Position numbers and translations under genes: made by a program. Below are positions 35,396-45,562 of a stretch of 64,000 nt of DNA, piece by piece. How positions within the stretch are numbered: position 1 is the first letter of the stretch; each line of letters opens with the position of its first letter. The notes under the pieces are model-generated. The model searched no databases and was not told where the DNA came from. It saw only the letters and a list, made by a program, of their open reading frames with translations. This DNA is from Roseburia sp. CAG:10041_57 (lineage in GTDB: Bacteria; Bacillota; Clostridia; Lachnospirales; Lachnospiraceae): positions 1-64,000 of the forward strand of contig MNTL01000049.1 in assembly GCA_001916965.1 (NCBI GenBank). Reading direction: 5' to 3'.

Positions 35396-36559
35396 ATGAA
35401 ACAGGAACTGTTAAAGAAATTTGAAGAAGTATTTGGAGATTCCAAGGGAGCTGGCGTTTATTTCGCACCAGGCCGTGTGAACCTGATCGGTGAGCACACA
35501 GATTATAATGGTGGACACGTATTTCCCTGCGCACTGACAATCGGTACATATGCAGTTGCAAGACTTCGTGATGATGACAAGTTATGCCTTTTCTCCATGA
35601 ACTTTGAAGATGATGGAGTAGGCGAGAGCAGACTGGCTGATATCGAGACTAAGAAAGATGGAGACTGGAGAAATTATCCAAAGGGAATCGTATGGGCTTT
35701 TGGCAAGAAGGGCTATAAAGTAGATAAGGGACTGGATATTCTGTATTTTGGTAATATTCCAAATGGTTCAGGTCTTTCTTCATCAGCATCCATCGAAGTC
35801 CTGACAGGCTTTATCCTGAAAGAGTTATTCGGTTTTGATGTAACCAATCAGGATCTGGCACTGATCGGACAGTTCTCTGAGAACCAGTACAACGGCGTAA
35901 ACTGTGGTATTATGGATCAGTTTGCAATTGCCATGGGTAAGAAGGACTGTGCAATCTTCCTGGATACTGCTGACCTTTCCTATGAATATGCACCTATCGT
36001 ATTAAAGGGTGCCAAGATTGTTATTCTTAACACCAATAAGAAGCGTGGTCTGGGTGATTCCAAGTACAATGAGAGAAGAAGTGAGTGTGAAGCAGCACTT
36101 GCAGCATTACAGACAAAGCTCTCCATCAAGTCTCTTGGTGAGCTGACAGAAGAGGAATTTGAAGCAAATAAGGAACTCATCGGTGATCCTGTCAAGATTA
36201 AGAGGGCTAAGCATGCTGTATACGAGAACCAGAGGACTATCAAGGCTGTTAAGGCATTAAAGGATAATGACCTGGAGCTGTTTGGCAAGCTTATGATTGC
36301 TTCCCATGACTCTCTGCGTGATGACTATGAAGTAACAGGTATCGAGCTTGATACACTGGTAGCAGAAGCATTAAAGCAGCAGGGCGTAATCGGTGCACGT
36401 ATGACCGGTGCAGGCTTTGGCGGCTGTGCAGTCAGCATTGTAAAAGAAGAAGCAGTACCTGCTTTCATTGAGAATGTAGGCAAGGCATACAAAGAGAAGA
36501 TTGGTTATGCAGCAGATTTCTATGTAGTAGAGATTGGTGATGGTCCATCCGTACTGTAA
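35396..36559 (+). CDS. galK: Galactokinase
   Basis: GHMP kinase (387 residues) that phosphorylates galactose at C1, first step of the Leloir pathway. Residues 25-40 hold PGRVNLIGEHTDYNGG, the galactose-binding signature; GSGLSSSAS (about residue 125) is the ATP loop; GARMTGAGFGGCAV (about residue 338) is the third GHMP motif. A TTGGAGGAACG ribosome site stands upstream. It lies between GH53 and galT, 52 bases from each, in one likely operon. Confidence 0.97.
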   Translation: MKQELLKKFEEVFGDSKGAGVYFAPGRVNLIGEHTDYNGGHVFPCALTIGTYAVARLRDDDKLCLFSMNFEDDGVGESRLADIETKKDGDWRNYPKGIVWAFGKKGYKVDKGLDILYFGNIPNGSGLSSSASIEVLTGFILKELFGFDVTNQDLALIGQFSENQYNGVNCGIMDQFAIAMGKKDCAIFLDTADLSYEYAPIVLKGAKIVILNTNKKRGLGDSKYNERRSECEAALAALQTKLSIKSLGELTEEEFEANKELIGDPVKIKRAKHAVYENQRTIKAVKALKDNDLELFGKLMIASHDSLRDDYEVTGIELDTLVAEALKQQGVIGARMTGAGFGGCAVSIVKEEAVPAFIENVGKAYKEKIGYAADFYVVEIGDGPSVL

Positions 36560-36610
36560 TAAAACTACAGAGACTTTGAAAAGGAATAGAAGAAAGGCAG
36601 GCATTACGCC

Positions 36611-38146
36611 ATGATTACACAGAATATTACAGACCTTGTCCGTTATGGGGTATCCAGCGGACTGGTAGATGAAGCAGACATTATTTATACAGTAAACAAA
36701 TTGCTGGAATTATTCGAGCTGGAAGAATATGACAGAGAATTTACTCCTGAGAATTTTACCAAAGTAGAGGATGTGACCACATTCCCACTGGAAGAGACTT
36801 TGAAGGAAATGCTGGATTATGCACAGGAAAAAGGCTTATTAAAAGGCGAGGGCGTTGTATACAGAGATTTATTTGATACCAGGATCATGGGAAGCTTAGT
36901 ACCAAGACCATCAGATGTTATTTATACGTTTGGCAGATTATATGAGGAAAAAGGCGCCAAGGCGGCAACAGACTGGTATTATGCATTCAGCCAGAATACA
37001 GATTATATCAGAAGATACCGTATCAGGAAGGATATGAAGTGGAAGGCTGATACAGAGTATGGAGAAATGGACATTACCATTAACCTGTCCAAGCCTGAGA
37101 AAGACCCTAAGGCGATTGCAGCAGCCAAGCTTGCAAAACAGAGCGGCTATCCCAAATGCCAGCTTTGTATCGAGAATGAAGGCTATGCAGGCAGAGTAAA
37201 TCATCCTGCAAGACAGAATCACAGAATCATTCCTATTGAAATATGCGGTATGAAGTGGGGATTCCAGTATTCTCCTTATGTATATTACAATGAGCACTGC
37301 ATCGTATTTAACAGCCAGCATATTCCAATGAAGATCGAGCATAAGACCTTTGAGAAGCTGTTTTCTTTTGTAGAGCAGTTTCCTCATTATTTCGTAGGCT
37401 CCAATGCAGATCTGCCTATTGTTGGGGGTTCTATCCTCAGCCATGACCATTTCCAGGGTGGAAACTATGAATTTGCCATGGCGAAGGCTCCTGTAGAGAG
37501 AACCTTTACTGTAAAAGGCTATGAAGATATCCAGTCAGGTATCGTTAAGTGGCCTATGTCAGTTATCAGACTGTCTCACAAGGATTATCACAGAATCATT
37601 GAGCTTGCGGATGTAATTCTTGCAAAATGGCGTGGTTATACAGATGAGGCGGCATTTATCTATGCTGAGACAGATGGAGAACCTCATAATACCATTACAC
37701 CGATTGCCAGAAAGCGCGGTGATAATTATGAGCTTGATCTGGTACTTCGCAACAACATTACAACCGAGGAACATCCTCTGGGTGTATATCATCCCCATGC
37801 AGAGCTTCATCACATCAAGAAAGAGAATATCGGTCTGATCGAAGTCATGGGACTTGCAGTACTTCCTTCCCGTCTCAAGGGTGAACTGGAGCAGCTTGCC
37901 AGGGCAATTGTTGCAGGCGAAGATATCCGCAAGGATGAAGTGCTTGAGAAGCATGCAGACTGGGTAGACGAATTCCTTCCTAAATATGCAGGTCAGGTAA
38001 ATGAAGATACCATTATGGACATTCTGCAGAAGGAAGTCGGTATTGTATTTGGTAAGGTATTAGAGCATGCTGGTGTATATAAGCGTAACGCAGAAGGCGC
38101 AGCAGCATTTGACAGATTTATAAACGCTCTTGATGAGCGTAATTGA
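36611..38146 (+). CDS. galT: UDP-glucose--hexose-1-phosphate uridylyltransferase, type 2
   Basis: A 511-residue GalT of the Firmicutes class (type 2), longer than the E. coli enzyme. It swaps UMP between UDP-glucose and galactose 1-phosphate. It shows the N-terminal helical domain, then LVPRPSDVIYTFG, a CQLCIENEGYAGRVNHPARQ block (shown here shorter as CQLCIENEGYAGR) and the HDHFQGG segment with the catalytic histidines. No galE is in the window. It directly precedes the LacI regulator gene. Confidence 0.95.
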   Translation: MITQNITDLVRYGVSSGLVDEADIIYTVNKLLELFELEEYDREFTPENFTKVEDVTTFPLEETLKEMLDYAQEKGLLKGEGVVYRDLFDTRIMGSLVPRPSDVIYTFGRLYEEKGAKAATDWYYAFSQNTDYIRRYRIRKDMKWKADTEYGEMDITINLSKPEKDPKAIAAAKLAKQSGYPKCQLCIENEGYAGRVNHPARQNHRIIPIEICGMKWGFQYSPYVYYNEHCIVFNSQHIPMKIEHKTFEKLFSFVEQFPHYFVGSNADLPIVGGSILSHDHFQGGNYEFAMAKAPVERTFTVKGYEDIQSGIVKWPMSVIRLSHKDYHRIIELADVILAKWRGYTDEAAFIYAETDGEPHNTITPIARKRGDNYELDLVLRNNITTEEHPLGVYHPHAELHHIKKENIGLIEVMGLAVLPSRLKGELEQLARAIVAGEDIRKDEVLEKHADWVDEFLPKYAGQVNEDTIMDILQKEVGIVFGKVLEHAGVYKRNAEGAAAFDRFINALDERN

Positions 38147-38200
38147 TAATTACTTCACAAATGATTACAGTCAGGTTACTGAAAGGCATGGAAAAAGACA

Positions 38201-39223
38201 ATGGAGATATTCCACAATGACAGAGCGGACAACAGGAAAATTACAATAGCAGATGTAGCAGAGGCTCTTTCGGTCTCCAAAACTACGGTGTCACGGGCGA
38301 TATCAGGCAAGGGGCGCATCAGTGAGGAGACCAGGGCCAGGGTACTGGAATACATAGAGCAGAATGATTATAAGCCGAATGTAATTGCCAAGGGGTTAGC
38401 ACAGCAGAAGACTTATAACATCGCCCTGGTGATTCCGGGCGACTGTAATCTTGTGGATATGCCTTTCTTCCAGAACAGTATGCAGGGCATCTGTGAGGAG
38501 GCTTCCAGACAGGATTATGATGTGATGCTTGTAACAACGTTAGGCAGCCATTTGACCAATCTGGAACGCATGGCTGCCAATCATAAAGTAGATGGTGTCA
38601 TATTGAGCCGTTCTGTGGTGAAGGACAGGGCTGCGCTTTTCTTAAAGGAACAGCAGATTCCCTTTGTGCTGATGGGAACCAGCAAGGATGAGGATATCCT
38701 GCAGGTAGACAATGACCATAAGGCAGCCTGCTGCGAGCTGGTCATGGGGATTCTTGAGAAGGGGATGAACCGGATCGGACTGATAGGAGGCAGCCATGAT
38801 TATGTAGTCAACAGAACGAGACTGCAGGGGTATAAAGATGCTTTTCGCAATATGAAGCTTCCTCTGGAAGAAAATCTTATTTATGACGACTGCATCACAC
38901 CTGAGCAGATAGAGCAGGTAGTGCATAATCTGGTCAGGAGGGGAACACAGTGTATTGTCTGTATGGATGATATGATCTGCTCTATCGTACTGCAGATACT
39001 GGATAAAACACATGTTAAAGTACCGGAACAGATGAAGGTGGCCTCCTTCTATGACAGTACGTTACTGCGGAATCATGAACCGGCAGTTACTTCGCTGATT
39101 TTTGATGACAGGGCATTGGGAACGCTTACGTGCTCCGTATTGCTGGACTTTATCAAGGGCAAGGAAGTCAAGGGCAGGAACTTATCAGGTTATGAAGTAG
39201 TGTACAGGGAATCCACACGATAA
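38201..39223 (+). CDS. LacI family repressor
   Basis: A 340-residue regulator. The N-terminal helix-turn-helix is ITIADVAEALSVSKTTVSRA with the hinge RVLEYIEQNDYKPN; the rest is the sugar-binding fold (IALVIPGDCN, then IGLIGGSHDYVVNR). It probably binds GCGCAAACGGTTGCGC before the GH53 gene and is released by a galactose-derived inducer. It is transcribed with the galactose genes and is followed by an AraC gene, so the locus has two regulators. Confidence 0.9.
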   Translation: MEIFHNDRADNRKITIADVAEALSVSKTTVSRAISGKGRISEETRARVLEYIEQNDYKPNVIAKGLAQQKTYNIALVIPGDCNLVDMPFFQNSMQGICEEASRQDYDVMLVTTLGSHLTNLERMAANHKVDGVILSRSVVKDRAALFLKEQQIPFVLMGTSKDEDILQVDNDHKAACCELVMGILEKGMNRIGLIGGSHDYVVNRTRLQGYKDAFRNMKLPLEENLIYDDCITPEQIEQVVHNLVRRGTQCIVCMDDMICSIVLQILDKTHVKVPEQMKVASFYDSTLLRNHEPAVTSLIFDDRALGTLTCSVLLDFIKGKEVKGRNLSGYEVVYRESTR

Positions 39224-39250
39224 ATACATGTGTGGGAAATGAGGATTACT

Positions 39251-40180
39251 ATGGCAAAAAAGAAAAAGCAGCCGGCAGAATTCAGATTCTATGAATTGCC
39301 ACAGGATGAGCCTGTATTGGCGCTCATGGGCAATAAATGGATTCAGGTCTATGGGGAGAATATTGATAATCAGCATTTTCATAACCTTCTGGAGATAGGA
39401 TTATGCCATTATGGGGAAGGAGATCTGGTACTGGAAGAGGATTTCTACCGGTTTGCACCGGGAATGATATCCTGCATTCCGGCGAATTTCCTTCATGTGA
39501 CCAGAAGTGACCAGGAAGTTCCGGCTTTCTGGGAATATCTGTATCTGAACCCGGAGGAGATTATCGGGATCAGTGGCAGAAAGAATGCACCAGAGACCAG
39601 AGAGCTTATAGAAGCAATCAATAGAAATGCCTTTTTTATCAAGGCGGAAGATAATCCCATACTGGTAACACTGGTCAGAACGATCTTTGAAGAGATGGGG
39701 AATAAGGCACAGTATCATCAGGAATGCGTAAAGGGAATGGCATATGCCCTGCTGCATGAAATTGCCCGTTTCAATGGAAGAAGCGGCGTGAACAGCAATA
39801 TCAAGGCAAGTGGGCTTCAGCTGGAAAATGCCATTGATTATGTAGAACAGCATTATCAGGATGATTTCAAGATTGCCGATCTGGCGCAGCAGTGCCATAT
39901 GAGCGAGACACATTTCAGGCGGATTTTCCAGGAGAAAATGAATATGACTCCTATCGAGTATGTGAACTTCGCCCGGGTGAAGAAAGCATGCGAGTTGATT
40001 GATAAAACGGATATCAGCATGGAAGAGGTAGCTGAGAAGGTGGGATTTATCACACAGTCTACGTTTAACCGCAATTTCCGTAAGATCATAGGCACATCGC
40101 CTTATCAGTGGAAGAAGAGGCCGGACAACCACGAAGGGAAGCTGCAGGAATACAGGATATCCGCCCTAAAGGGATGGTAG
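39251..40180 (+). CDS. AraC family regulator
   Basis: A 309-residue AraC protein: cupin sensor in about residues 30-130 (FHNLLEIGLCHYGEGDLVL, YRFAPGMISCIPANFLH) and two HTH units at the C-terminus (FKIADLAQQCHMSETHFRRI, and SMEEVAEKVGFITQSTFNR). ATG at 39251 has GAGGA six bases before it; the GTG at 39230 is not needed. It is the second regulator of the galactan locus and may activate the beta-galactosidase gene downstream. Confidence 0.9.
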   Translation: MAKKKKQPAEFRFYELPQDEPVLALMGNKWIQVYGENIDNQHFHNLLEIGLCHYGEGDLVLEEDFYRFAPGMISCIPANFLHVTRSDQEVPAFWEYLYLNPEEIIGISGRKNAPETRELIEAINRNAFFIKAEDNPILVTLVRTIFEEMGNKAQYHQECVKGMAYALLHEIARFNGRSGVNSNIKASGLQLENAIDYVEQHYQDDFKIADLAQQCHMSETHFRRIFQEKMNMTPIEYVNFARVKKACELIDKTDISMEEVAEKVGFITQSTFNRNFRKIIGTSPYQWKKRPDNHEGKLQEYRISALKGW

Positions 40181-40324
40181 CACAAAAAGGATATGTAATG
40201 GTTGAAAATGCACATTTTACAAGTGTATATAGAAACAATGAACTGGGTATGGGTGTTATAATCAGATCAGTTAGGAAAGTAGTGATTATAAGACCTCAAA
40301 GCATAATTGGGGGTATGGTACGAA

Positions 40325-43300
40325 ATGAAATTTGACTACGGTAAAATTAAAGATCCGGCTTTTTTTGCACAAAATCGCGTAAAGGCACATTCGGATCATC
40401 ATTATTATAAAAATCATAGAGAACTGGCAGAAAAGAATGAAAGTTTCCGACAGAATCTGAACGGCTTATGGAAATTCCAGTATGCCAGAAATCTTGCAGA
40501 AGCACCAGCTGGATTTGAAGCAGAGGACTTTGACTGTAAGGGCTGGGAAGACATTCGTGTTCCGGCACATATTCAGATGGAGGGCTACGACAAGCCTCAG
40601 TATGTGAATGTGCAGTATCCCTGGGATGGGCATGAGGCGATTGAACCGGGGGAGATTCCTACACAGTTCAATCCTGTTGCAAGCTATGTGAAATATTTCA
40701 CAGTTCCTGAAAACATGCAGGGCAAAAGGCTTTTTGTGTCTTTTCAGGGTGTAGAGAGTGGATTTGCACTCTGGTGTAATGGCAGCTATGTAGGCTACAG
40801 TGAAGATACTTTTACTCCTTCCGAGTTCGAGTTGACCTCTTATCTGAAAGAGGGAGAGAACAAGCTGGCTGTTCAGGTATTTAAGTGGACATCCGGCAGT
40901 TGGTGTGAGGATCAGGATTTCTTCCGTTTCTCAGGTATTTTCAGAGATGTGTATCTGTACAGCATTCCTGACACGCATGTCAGTGATATCAGAATCAAGA
41001 CGATATTAAACGATACTTACGATAGAGGTAATCTGGAAATCGTACTGGAAGCAATCGGTAATGGTAAGGCTGAACTGATTCTTACCAGACAGGGTGAGGA
41101 AGCAGCAAGAACAGAGGTAGAGCTTAAGGACGGACAAAGCACTGTTGTAGAGCTGACAATAGAACAGCCTGCGTTATGGAGTGCAGAGCAGCCTAATCTG
41201 TATGATCTGATGATTCAGGTCACAGATAATCAGGAGCAGCTGCAGGAACTGATTCCCCAGAGAGTGGGATTTCGTAGATTTGCCATTGAAGATGGTATCA
41301 TGAAGCTCAATGGCAAGCGTATTGTCTTCAAGGGCGTTGACCGTCATGAATTCAGTTCCAGAAGAGGTCGTGTGCCGAATCATGATGAGCTTTTACGGGA
41401 TATTGTTACAATGAAGCGCAACAATATCAATGCTATCAGAACCAGCCATTATCCGAATGATTCAGCATTATATGCCCTTTGTGATGAATATGGACTGTAT
41501 CTGATCGACGAGTGCAACATGGAGACTCATGGTATGTGGGACATGGTAGGTCGTGGTGTATGGCCTATCGAGAAAGCATTACCCGGTGACAGACAGGAAT
41601 GGAAGGACTTACTGCTTGACCGTGTAAATTCCATGTATCAGAGAGACAAGAATCATCCAAGCATCATCATCTGGTCCTGCGGTAACGAATCCTTTGGCGG
41701 TTCTGTTATCTATGAAATGTCCAGGCTTTTCCATGCATTAGATGATACAAGACTGGTACATTATGAAGGCGTATGCAATGACCGCAGATATAATGATACT
41801 TCTGATATGGAGAGCCGTATGTATCCAAGTGCTGCATATGTGAAGGATTTCCTGCAAAAAGACAGAAGCAAGCCATATCTTCTGTGTGAATATACACATG
41901 CTATGGGTAATTCCTGCGGTGGTATGCATAAATACACAGACCTGACGGATGAAGAACCTTTATTCCAGGGTGGCTTTATCTGGGATTACATTGACCAGTC
42001 TATCTATCATAAGGACAGATACGGTAAGGAAGTACTGGGATATGGCGGTGATTTTGATGATCGTCCCTGCGATTATAATTTCAGTGGAAATGGTATTGCT
42101 TACGGCGGTGAGCGTATGCCTTCTCCGAAGATGCAGGAAGTGAAATTCAACTATCAGAATATCTCAATCCAGATTCAGGATGACCAGTTTACTGTTATCA
42201 ATAAGAATCTTTTCACAAATACAGACGTGTACGATTGTAAGATCAGTCTGACACTTGATGGCAGGCAGATTGCAGATACAAAGGTGGATATCGGAGTAGA
42301 ACCGTTGAGTCAGCAGACTTATCAGCTTCCTCGTTGGAGATATCTGACACCATGGAGCAAGGAAGAACCCTGGATGGCAACAGATGCCGGAGAATATGTT
42401 GTAACAGTTTCCTTTGTATTAAAGGAAGATACACTCTGGGCACAGCGTGGCCATGAGGTAGCTTTCGGACAGGGTATCTATGAGATAGAAGCACCCCAGC
42501 AGAGAAAACTCCAGTCCTATATGAAGGTTACAGATGGTACTTACAACTTAGGTATTAAGGGTGAACATTTTGAAGTGCTCTTTGATAAAGGTGGAAAAGG
42601 ACTGGTTTCCTATGTATATGGAGGCAGAGAAATGATCAAGGCTATCCCGAAGCCTAACTTCTGGAGAGCACCGACAGATAATGATAACGGCAATCAGATG
42701 CCTTTCCGTTATGCACAGTGGAAGCTGGCAAGTATGTATCAGCTAAACGGCATACCTGGTTCAAAGGAGCCAAATCCGGTGATTGTGCAGGAGACAGATA
42801 AGGTAACAGTAACTTACACATATTATCTGCCGACAACACCTGAGTCATCCTGTGAAGTGGCATACACTGTTACAGGAGACGGCACTGTACACACTGCGTT
42901 AAGTTATGATCCGCCTAAGGGAATACATGATATGCCTGAATTTGGTATGTTATTCAAATTTGATGCAGATTATGAGAACCTGACCTGGTATGGATATGGA
43001 CCGGCAGAGACTTACTGTGACCGTGAAAGAGGCGGTAAGCTTGGCATCCATCACAATAAGGTTGCTGATAATATCGCACAGTATCTGGTTCCACAGGAAT
43101 GTGGCAATCATACCCACGTAAGACGTGCCAGCGTCACGGATAATCTCGGCAGAGGCATAGAATTTAGCGGTAAGGAATTGAGCTTTAGCGCACTTCCCTA
43201 TACACCACATGAGCTGGAGAATGCAATGCACAGTTATGAACTGCCGCCTGTTTACTATACAGTAGTAAGAGTTGCCTTACAGCAGATGGGTGTAGCCGGT

Positions 43301-43390
43301 GATGACAGCTGGGGAGCAAGGACTCATGAAGAATATCTGATTGATGTGACCAGACCGCTTAAACTGGAATTTGATTTTAAGGGCATCTGA
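40325..43390 (+). CDS. lacZ: GH2 beta-galactosidase
   Basis: A 1021-residue LacZ-type enzyme that releases galactose from beta-galactosides. Order: sugar-binding jelly roll (residues 1-210), Ig-like domain, TIM barrel (about 330-620), second Ig-like domain and the C-terminal beta-sandwich found in LacZ. Catalytic acid/base E455 in CGNES and nucleophile E522 in LLCEYTHAMGNS are visible. Length equals E. coli LacZ. No signal peptide. It completes the galactan path: GH53 cuts chains, GH2 releases galactose, GalK and GalT process it. Start at 40325 is preferred to the ATG at 40307. Confidence 0.95.
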   Translation: MKFDYGKIKDPAFFAQNRVKAHSDHHYYKNHRELAEKNESFRQNLNGLWKFQYARNLAEAPAGFEAEDFDCKGWEDIRVPAHIQMEGYDKPQYVNVQYPWDGHEAIEPGEIPTQFNPVASYVKYFTVPENMQGKRLFVSFQGVESGFALWCNGSYVGYSEDTFTPSEFELTSYLKEGENKLAVQVFKWTSGSWCEDQDFFRFSGIFRDVYLYSIPDTHVSDIRIKTILNDTYDRGNLEIVLEAIGNGKAELILTRQGEEAARTEVELKDGQSTVVELTIEQPALWSAEQPNLYDLMIQVTDNQEQLQELIPQRVGFRRFAIEDGIMKLNGKRIVFKGVDRHEFSSRRGRVPNHDELLRDIVTMKRNNINAIRTSHYPNDSALYALCDEYGLYLIDECNMETHGMWDMVGRGVWPIEKALPGDRQEWKDLLLDRVNSMYQRDKNHPSIIIWSCGNESFGGSVIYEMSRLFHALDDTRLVHYEGVCNDRRYNDTSDMESRMYPSAAYVKDFLQKDRSKPYLLCEYTHAMGNSCGGMHKYTDLTDEEPLFQGGFIWDYIDQSIYHKDRYGKEVLGYGGDFDDRPCDYNFSGNGIAYGGERMPSPKMQEVKFNYQNISIQIQDDQFTVINKNLFTNTDVYDCKISLTLDGRQIADTKVDIGVEPLSQQTYQLPRWRYLTPWSKEEPWMATDAGEYVVTVSFVLKEDTLWAQRGHEVAFGQGIYEIEAPQQRKLQSYMKVTDGTYNLGIKGEHFEVLFDKGGKGLVSYVYGGREMIKAIPKPNFWRAPTDNDNGNQMPFRYAQWKLASMYQLNGIPGSKEPNPVIVQETDKVTVTYTYYLPTTPESSCEVAYTVTGDGTVHTALSYDPPKGIHDMPEFGMLFKFDADYENLTWYGYGPAETYCDRERGGKLGIHHNKVADNIAQYLVPQECGNHTHVRRASVTDNLGRGIEFSGKELSFSALPYTPHELENAMHSYELPPVYYTVVRVALQQMGVAGDDSWGARTHEEYLIDVTRPLKLEFDFKGI

Positions 43391-43458
43391 TGCTCTTTAA
43401 AATATAGAAGAAGTAATCAACGCCGCAACAGCGGCACCACATAAAAGGAGGTAGAACA

Positions 43459-45330
43459 GTGGATAAATTTGTAGTAAACATTATTCATCGTCCGGAGATG
43501 GTTCCTGAGTATGCAGAGAAGGTAACCGGACACGGCAAAGCAGAGGACATTGGAAGAAAGGCACTTTTAACAGAAAGTCTTGATATTTTCAAGACACAGC
43601 AGGAATGTGCGCATAAGAACGGTCTGAAGACAACCATTCAGATGACATATGCCAGCCTTTTCAATGATGAAGCTGTAGAAATCGCTAAGGAACATCATGA
43701 GAAGTACGGTGATGAGATTGCCCTTACTTTATTAGGTCTTCCTTGTACAGAGTTCCGTGAGAAGTATAAGACCAAGGATTTCTGTATCTGGATGTTCTCT
43801 ATGGAAGACAAGATGTCTATCGTGGATGATGTATTCGGCAAATTCCATGAAAGATTCGGCTTCTATCCGGAATCAACAGGTTCCTACTATATGGATGCTG
43901 ATCTGACTAACTATATTAAGAGTAAATATCCTATGGTAAAATGTGCAGTTGCTACATGCTGGGAGGAAGGTCCTAAGGCTTATCATACCTGTAACAACTC
44001 CTGGTATACCTTTATGGATGGCGGCCCATGGGCTCCATGGATTCCTTCCAAGCAGAATACACATGCACCTGCTGCCAATGAAGCAGAGGATTCCGGTATT
44101 GTAGCAATCCCTCATCTGTCAAGAGACCTGATTGCATGCTATGATGGTAATGGATCTAACTTTGGTACACATCCACAGAACGTACTTCGTGGTATGATCT
44201 ATGATTCCAAGACATGGGATTTCCCATATTTATATAACCTGATCGACCAGTACAGAGATCTTGAGAAGTACAACAATGGTTATGCATATAACATGATGTT
44301 CGTTGGACCAGGCTGGATGAATAAGATGGGACGTTGGGAAGCTCCTTATGAGTTACTGCTCAAGTCTTATGAAGAAGGCTGCGAATATTATGGTAAGCTC
44401 AAGAAGGAAGGCAAGCTTGTTGATATGACAATGTCCGAGTTCGCTGATTACTACAGAGAGAAGAAGGGCGTTAATAAGAAGATCTACACAGAGCCTGAAT
44501 GTGCTCTTTGGAGAGATATTTTATACGGATCAGACAAGCAGTTATTCTGGTACTGCGATCCATTCATGCGTGCATGTGTCAATATGGATCAGGGCGGCGC
44601 TATCGTTGACCTTCGTCCTTATGCTGCCAAGCTTGAGTGGAAGACAGGTATCGGCACAGACCACGTATGGGATGCTTCCTATCCTTTCCTGATTCAGGAG
44701 AAGTACAGGGCAGGTTACTTCACACATTATGCAGGTGAAGGTACTGTCCGTAGTGCCAAGGTATGCTACAATGGCGAAGAAGTTGACCTGTGCTTATGCC
44801 GTACCAAGGCTCACTTCTCAGAAGTTGAGAACGAGAACGGTGTGGGCAAGACACGTATCCTGACACTTGATCCTGTAGATATCGAATTCTATGACCTGAC
44901 AGTGAAGTTACAGACCAAGATATACTTCGTAGAAGGCAGCCAGGAGATCAAGATTGAAAGAAATATTCTGGAAATGAGCAATCCTGATGCAGAAGTTACC
45001 ATTAATGAGTATATGGTTGCATGCTATGGTACAACAGAATATTCTGAGAATATGAATGGTATCACTCTCAAGTGCGTAGGCGATACAGAGACTAAGGAAA
45101 TCGAATATGCTTACAAGTGCAGAGAAGCAGAAGTAGCTGGAGCAAAAGAAGTATATGCAGTAATTCCTCCTGTAGATACCAAGGTATCCTTAACAGCAGA
45201 AGGCAAGAACTTCACAGGCTATGTAAAAGAAGGCTATGCATTCTCACCAATGTTAACATTAGGTTATACAACAACTCTTAAAAATAAGGAGGTATTTGCA
45301 ACATGTCTCAAGGTAGAAAAGGCAAATTAA
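43459..45330 (+). CDS. 623-residue protein of unrecognised family, possible TIM-barrel carbohydrate enzyme
   Basis: Cytosolic protein with no signal peptide, GTG start behind AAAGGAGG. Residues 1-330 have the look of a (beta/alpha) barrel of the GH57/GH38 or polysaccharide-deacetylase kind: FVVNIIHRPEMVPE, then FGFYPESTGSYYMDADLTNY near 134-152, WPMV-type strands, TCWEEG at 167-171 and IPHLSRDLIACYDGNG near 218-232. Residues 330-623 appear to be beta-sandwich. Asp and Glu in these blocks (for example D146, D148, E169, E170, D223) are candidate catalytic residues. It lies at the end of the galactan locus and its stop overlaps a zinc-ribbon gene by 28 bases. The link to galactoside use is by position only. 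Confidence 0.6.
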   Translation: MDKFVVNIIHRPEMVPEYAEKVTGHGKAEDIGRKALLTESLDIFKTQQECAHKNGLKTTIQMTYASLFNDEAVEIAKEHHEKYGDEIALTLLGLPCTEFREKYKTKDFCIWMFSMEDKMSIVDDVFGKFHERFGFYPESTGSYYMDADLTNYIKSKYPMVKCAVATCWEEGPKAYHTCNNSWYTFMDGGPWAPWIPSKQNTHAPAANEAEDSGIVAIPHLSRDLIACYDGNGSNFGTHPQNVLRGMIYDSKTWDFPYLYNLIDQYRDLEKYNNGYAYNMMFVGPGWMNKMGRWEAPYELLLKSYEEGCEYYGKLKKEGKLVDMTMSEFADYYREKKGVNKKIYTEPECALWRDILYGSDKQLFWYCDPFMRACVNMDQGGAIVDLRPYAAKLEWKTGIGTDHVWDASYPFLIQEKYRAGYFTHYAGEGTVRSAKVCYNGEEVDLCLCRTKAHFSEVENENGVGKTRILTLDPVDIEFYDLTVKLQTKIYFVEGSQEIKIERNILEMSNPDAEVTINEYMVACYGTTEYSENMNGITLKCVGDTETKEIEYAYKCREAEVAGAKEVYAVIPPVDTKVSLTAEGKNFTGYVKEGYAFSPMLTLGYTTTLKNKEVFATCLKVEKAN

Positions 45331-45521
45331 ACTATAGATGTCCCTCTTGCTTTATGAGAGACCTGGATATTGATATGTTCTATGATAAGGAAAAGGATGA
45401 ATTCTATTGCATGCGTTGTCAGTACACCGGCAATGAGCAGGATGTATTGGAGAAGAACGAAATGGTAAGATTCCGTTACCGTGCAATGGCGAAGAGATTC
45501 ACCAAATTTGATTTTGACTAA
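45303..45521 (+). CDS. Small zinc-ribbon protein
   Basis: A 72-residue basic protein that starts inside the preceding gene (AAGGAGG before the ATG). Two CxxC knuckles, CPSC at residues 14-17 and CMRC at 37-40, form a zinc ribbon; the tail is rich in Arg, Lys and Phe. It has no other domain. Such ribbons often bind nucleic acid or a protein partner, but the role is unknown. Overlap with the unrecognised enzyme suggests joint translation. Confidence 0.75.
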   Translation: MSQGRKGKLNYRCPSCFMRDLDIDMFYDKEKDEFYCMRCQYTGNEQDVLEKNEMVRFRYRAMAKRFTKFDFD

Positions 45522-45530
45522 ACAGGAGAG

Positions 45531-45558
45531 GTCGGCAGCTTTTTAGCTGCCGGCTTTT
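45531..45558 (+). terminator. Rho-independent terminator
   Basis: CGGCAGCT (45533-45540) pairs with AGCTGCCG (45545-45552) around TTTT, then GCTTTTAT. It ends the galactan locus. Confidence 0.85.
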
Positions 45559-45562
45559 ATCG

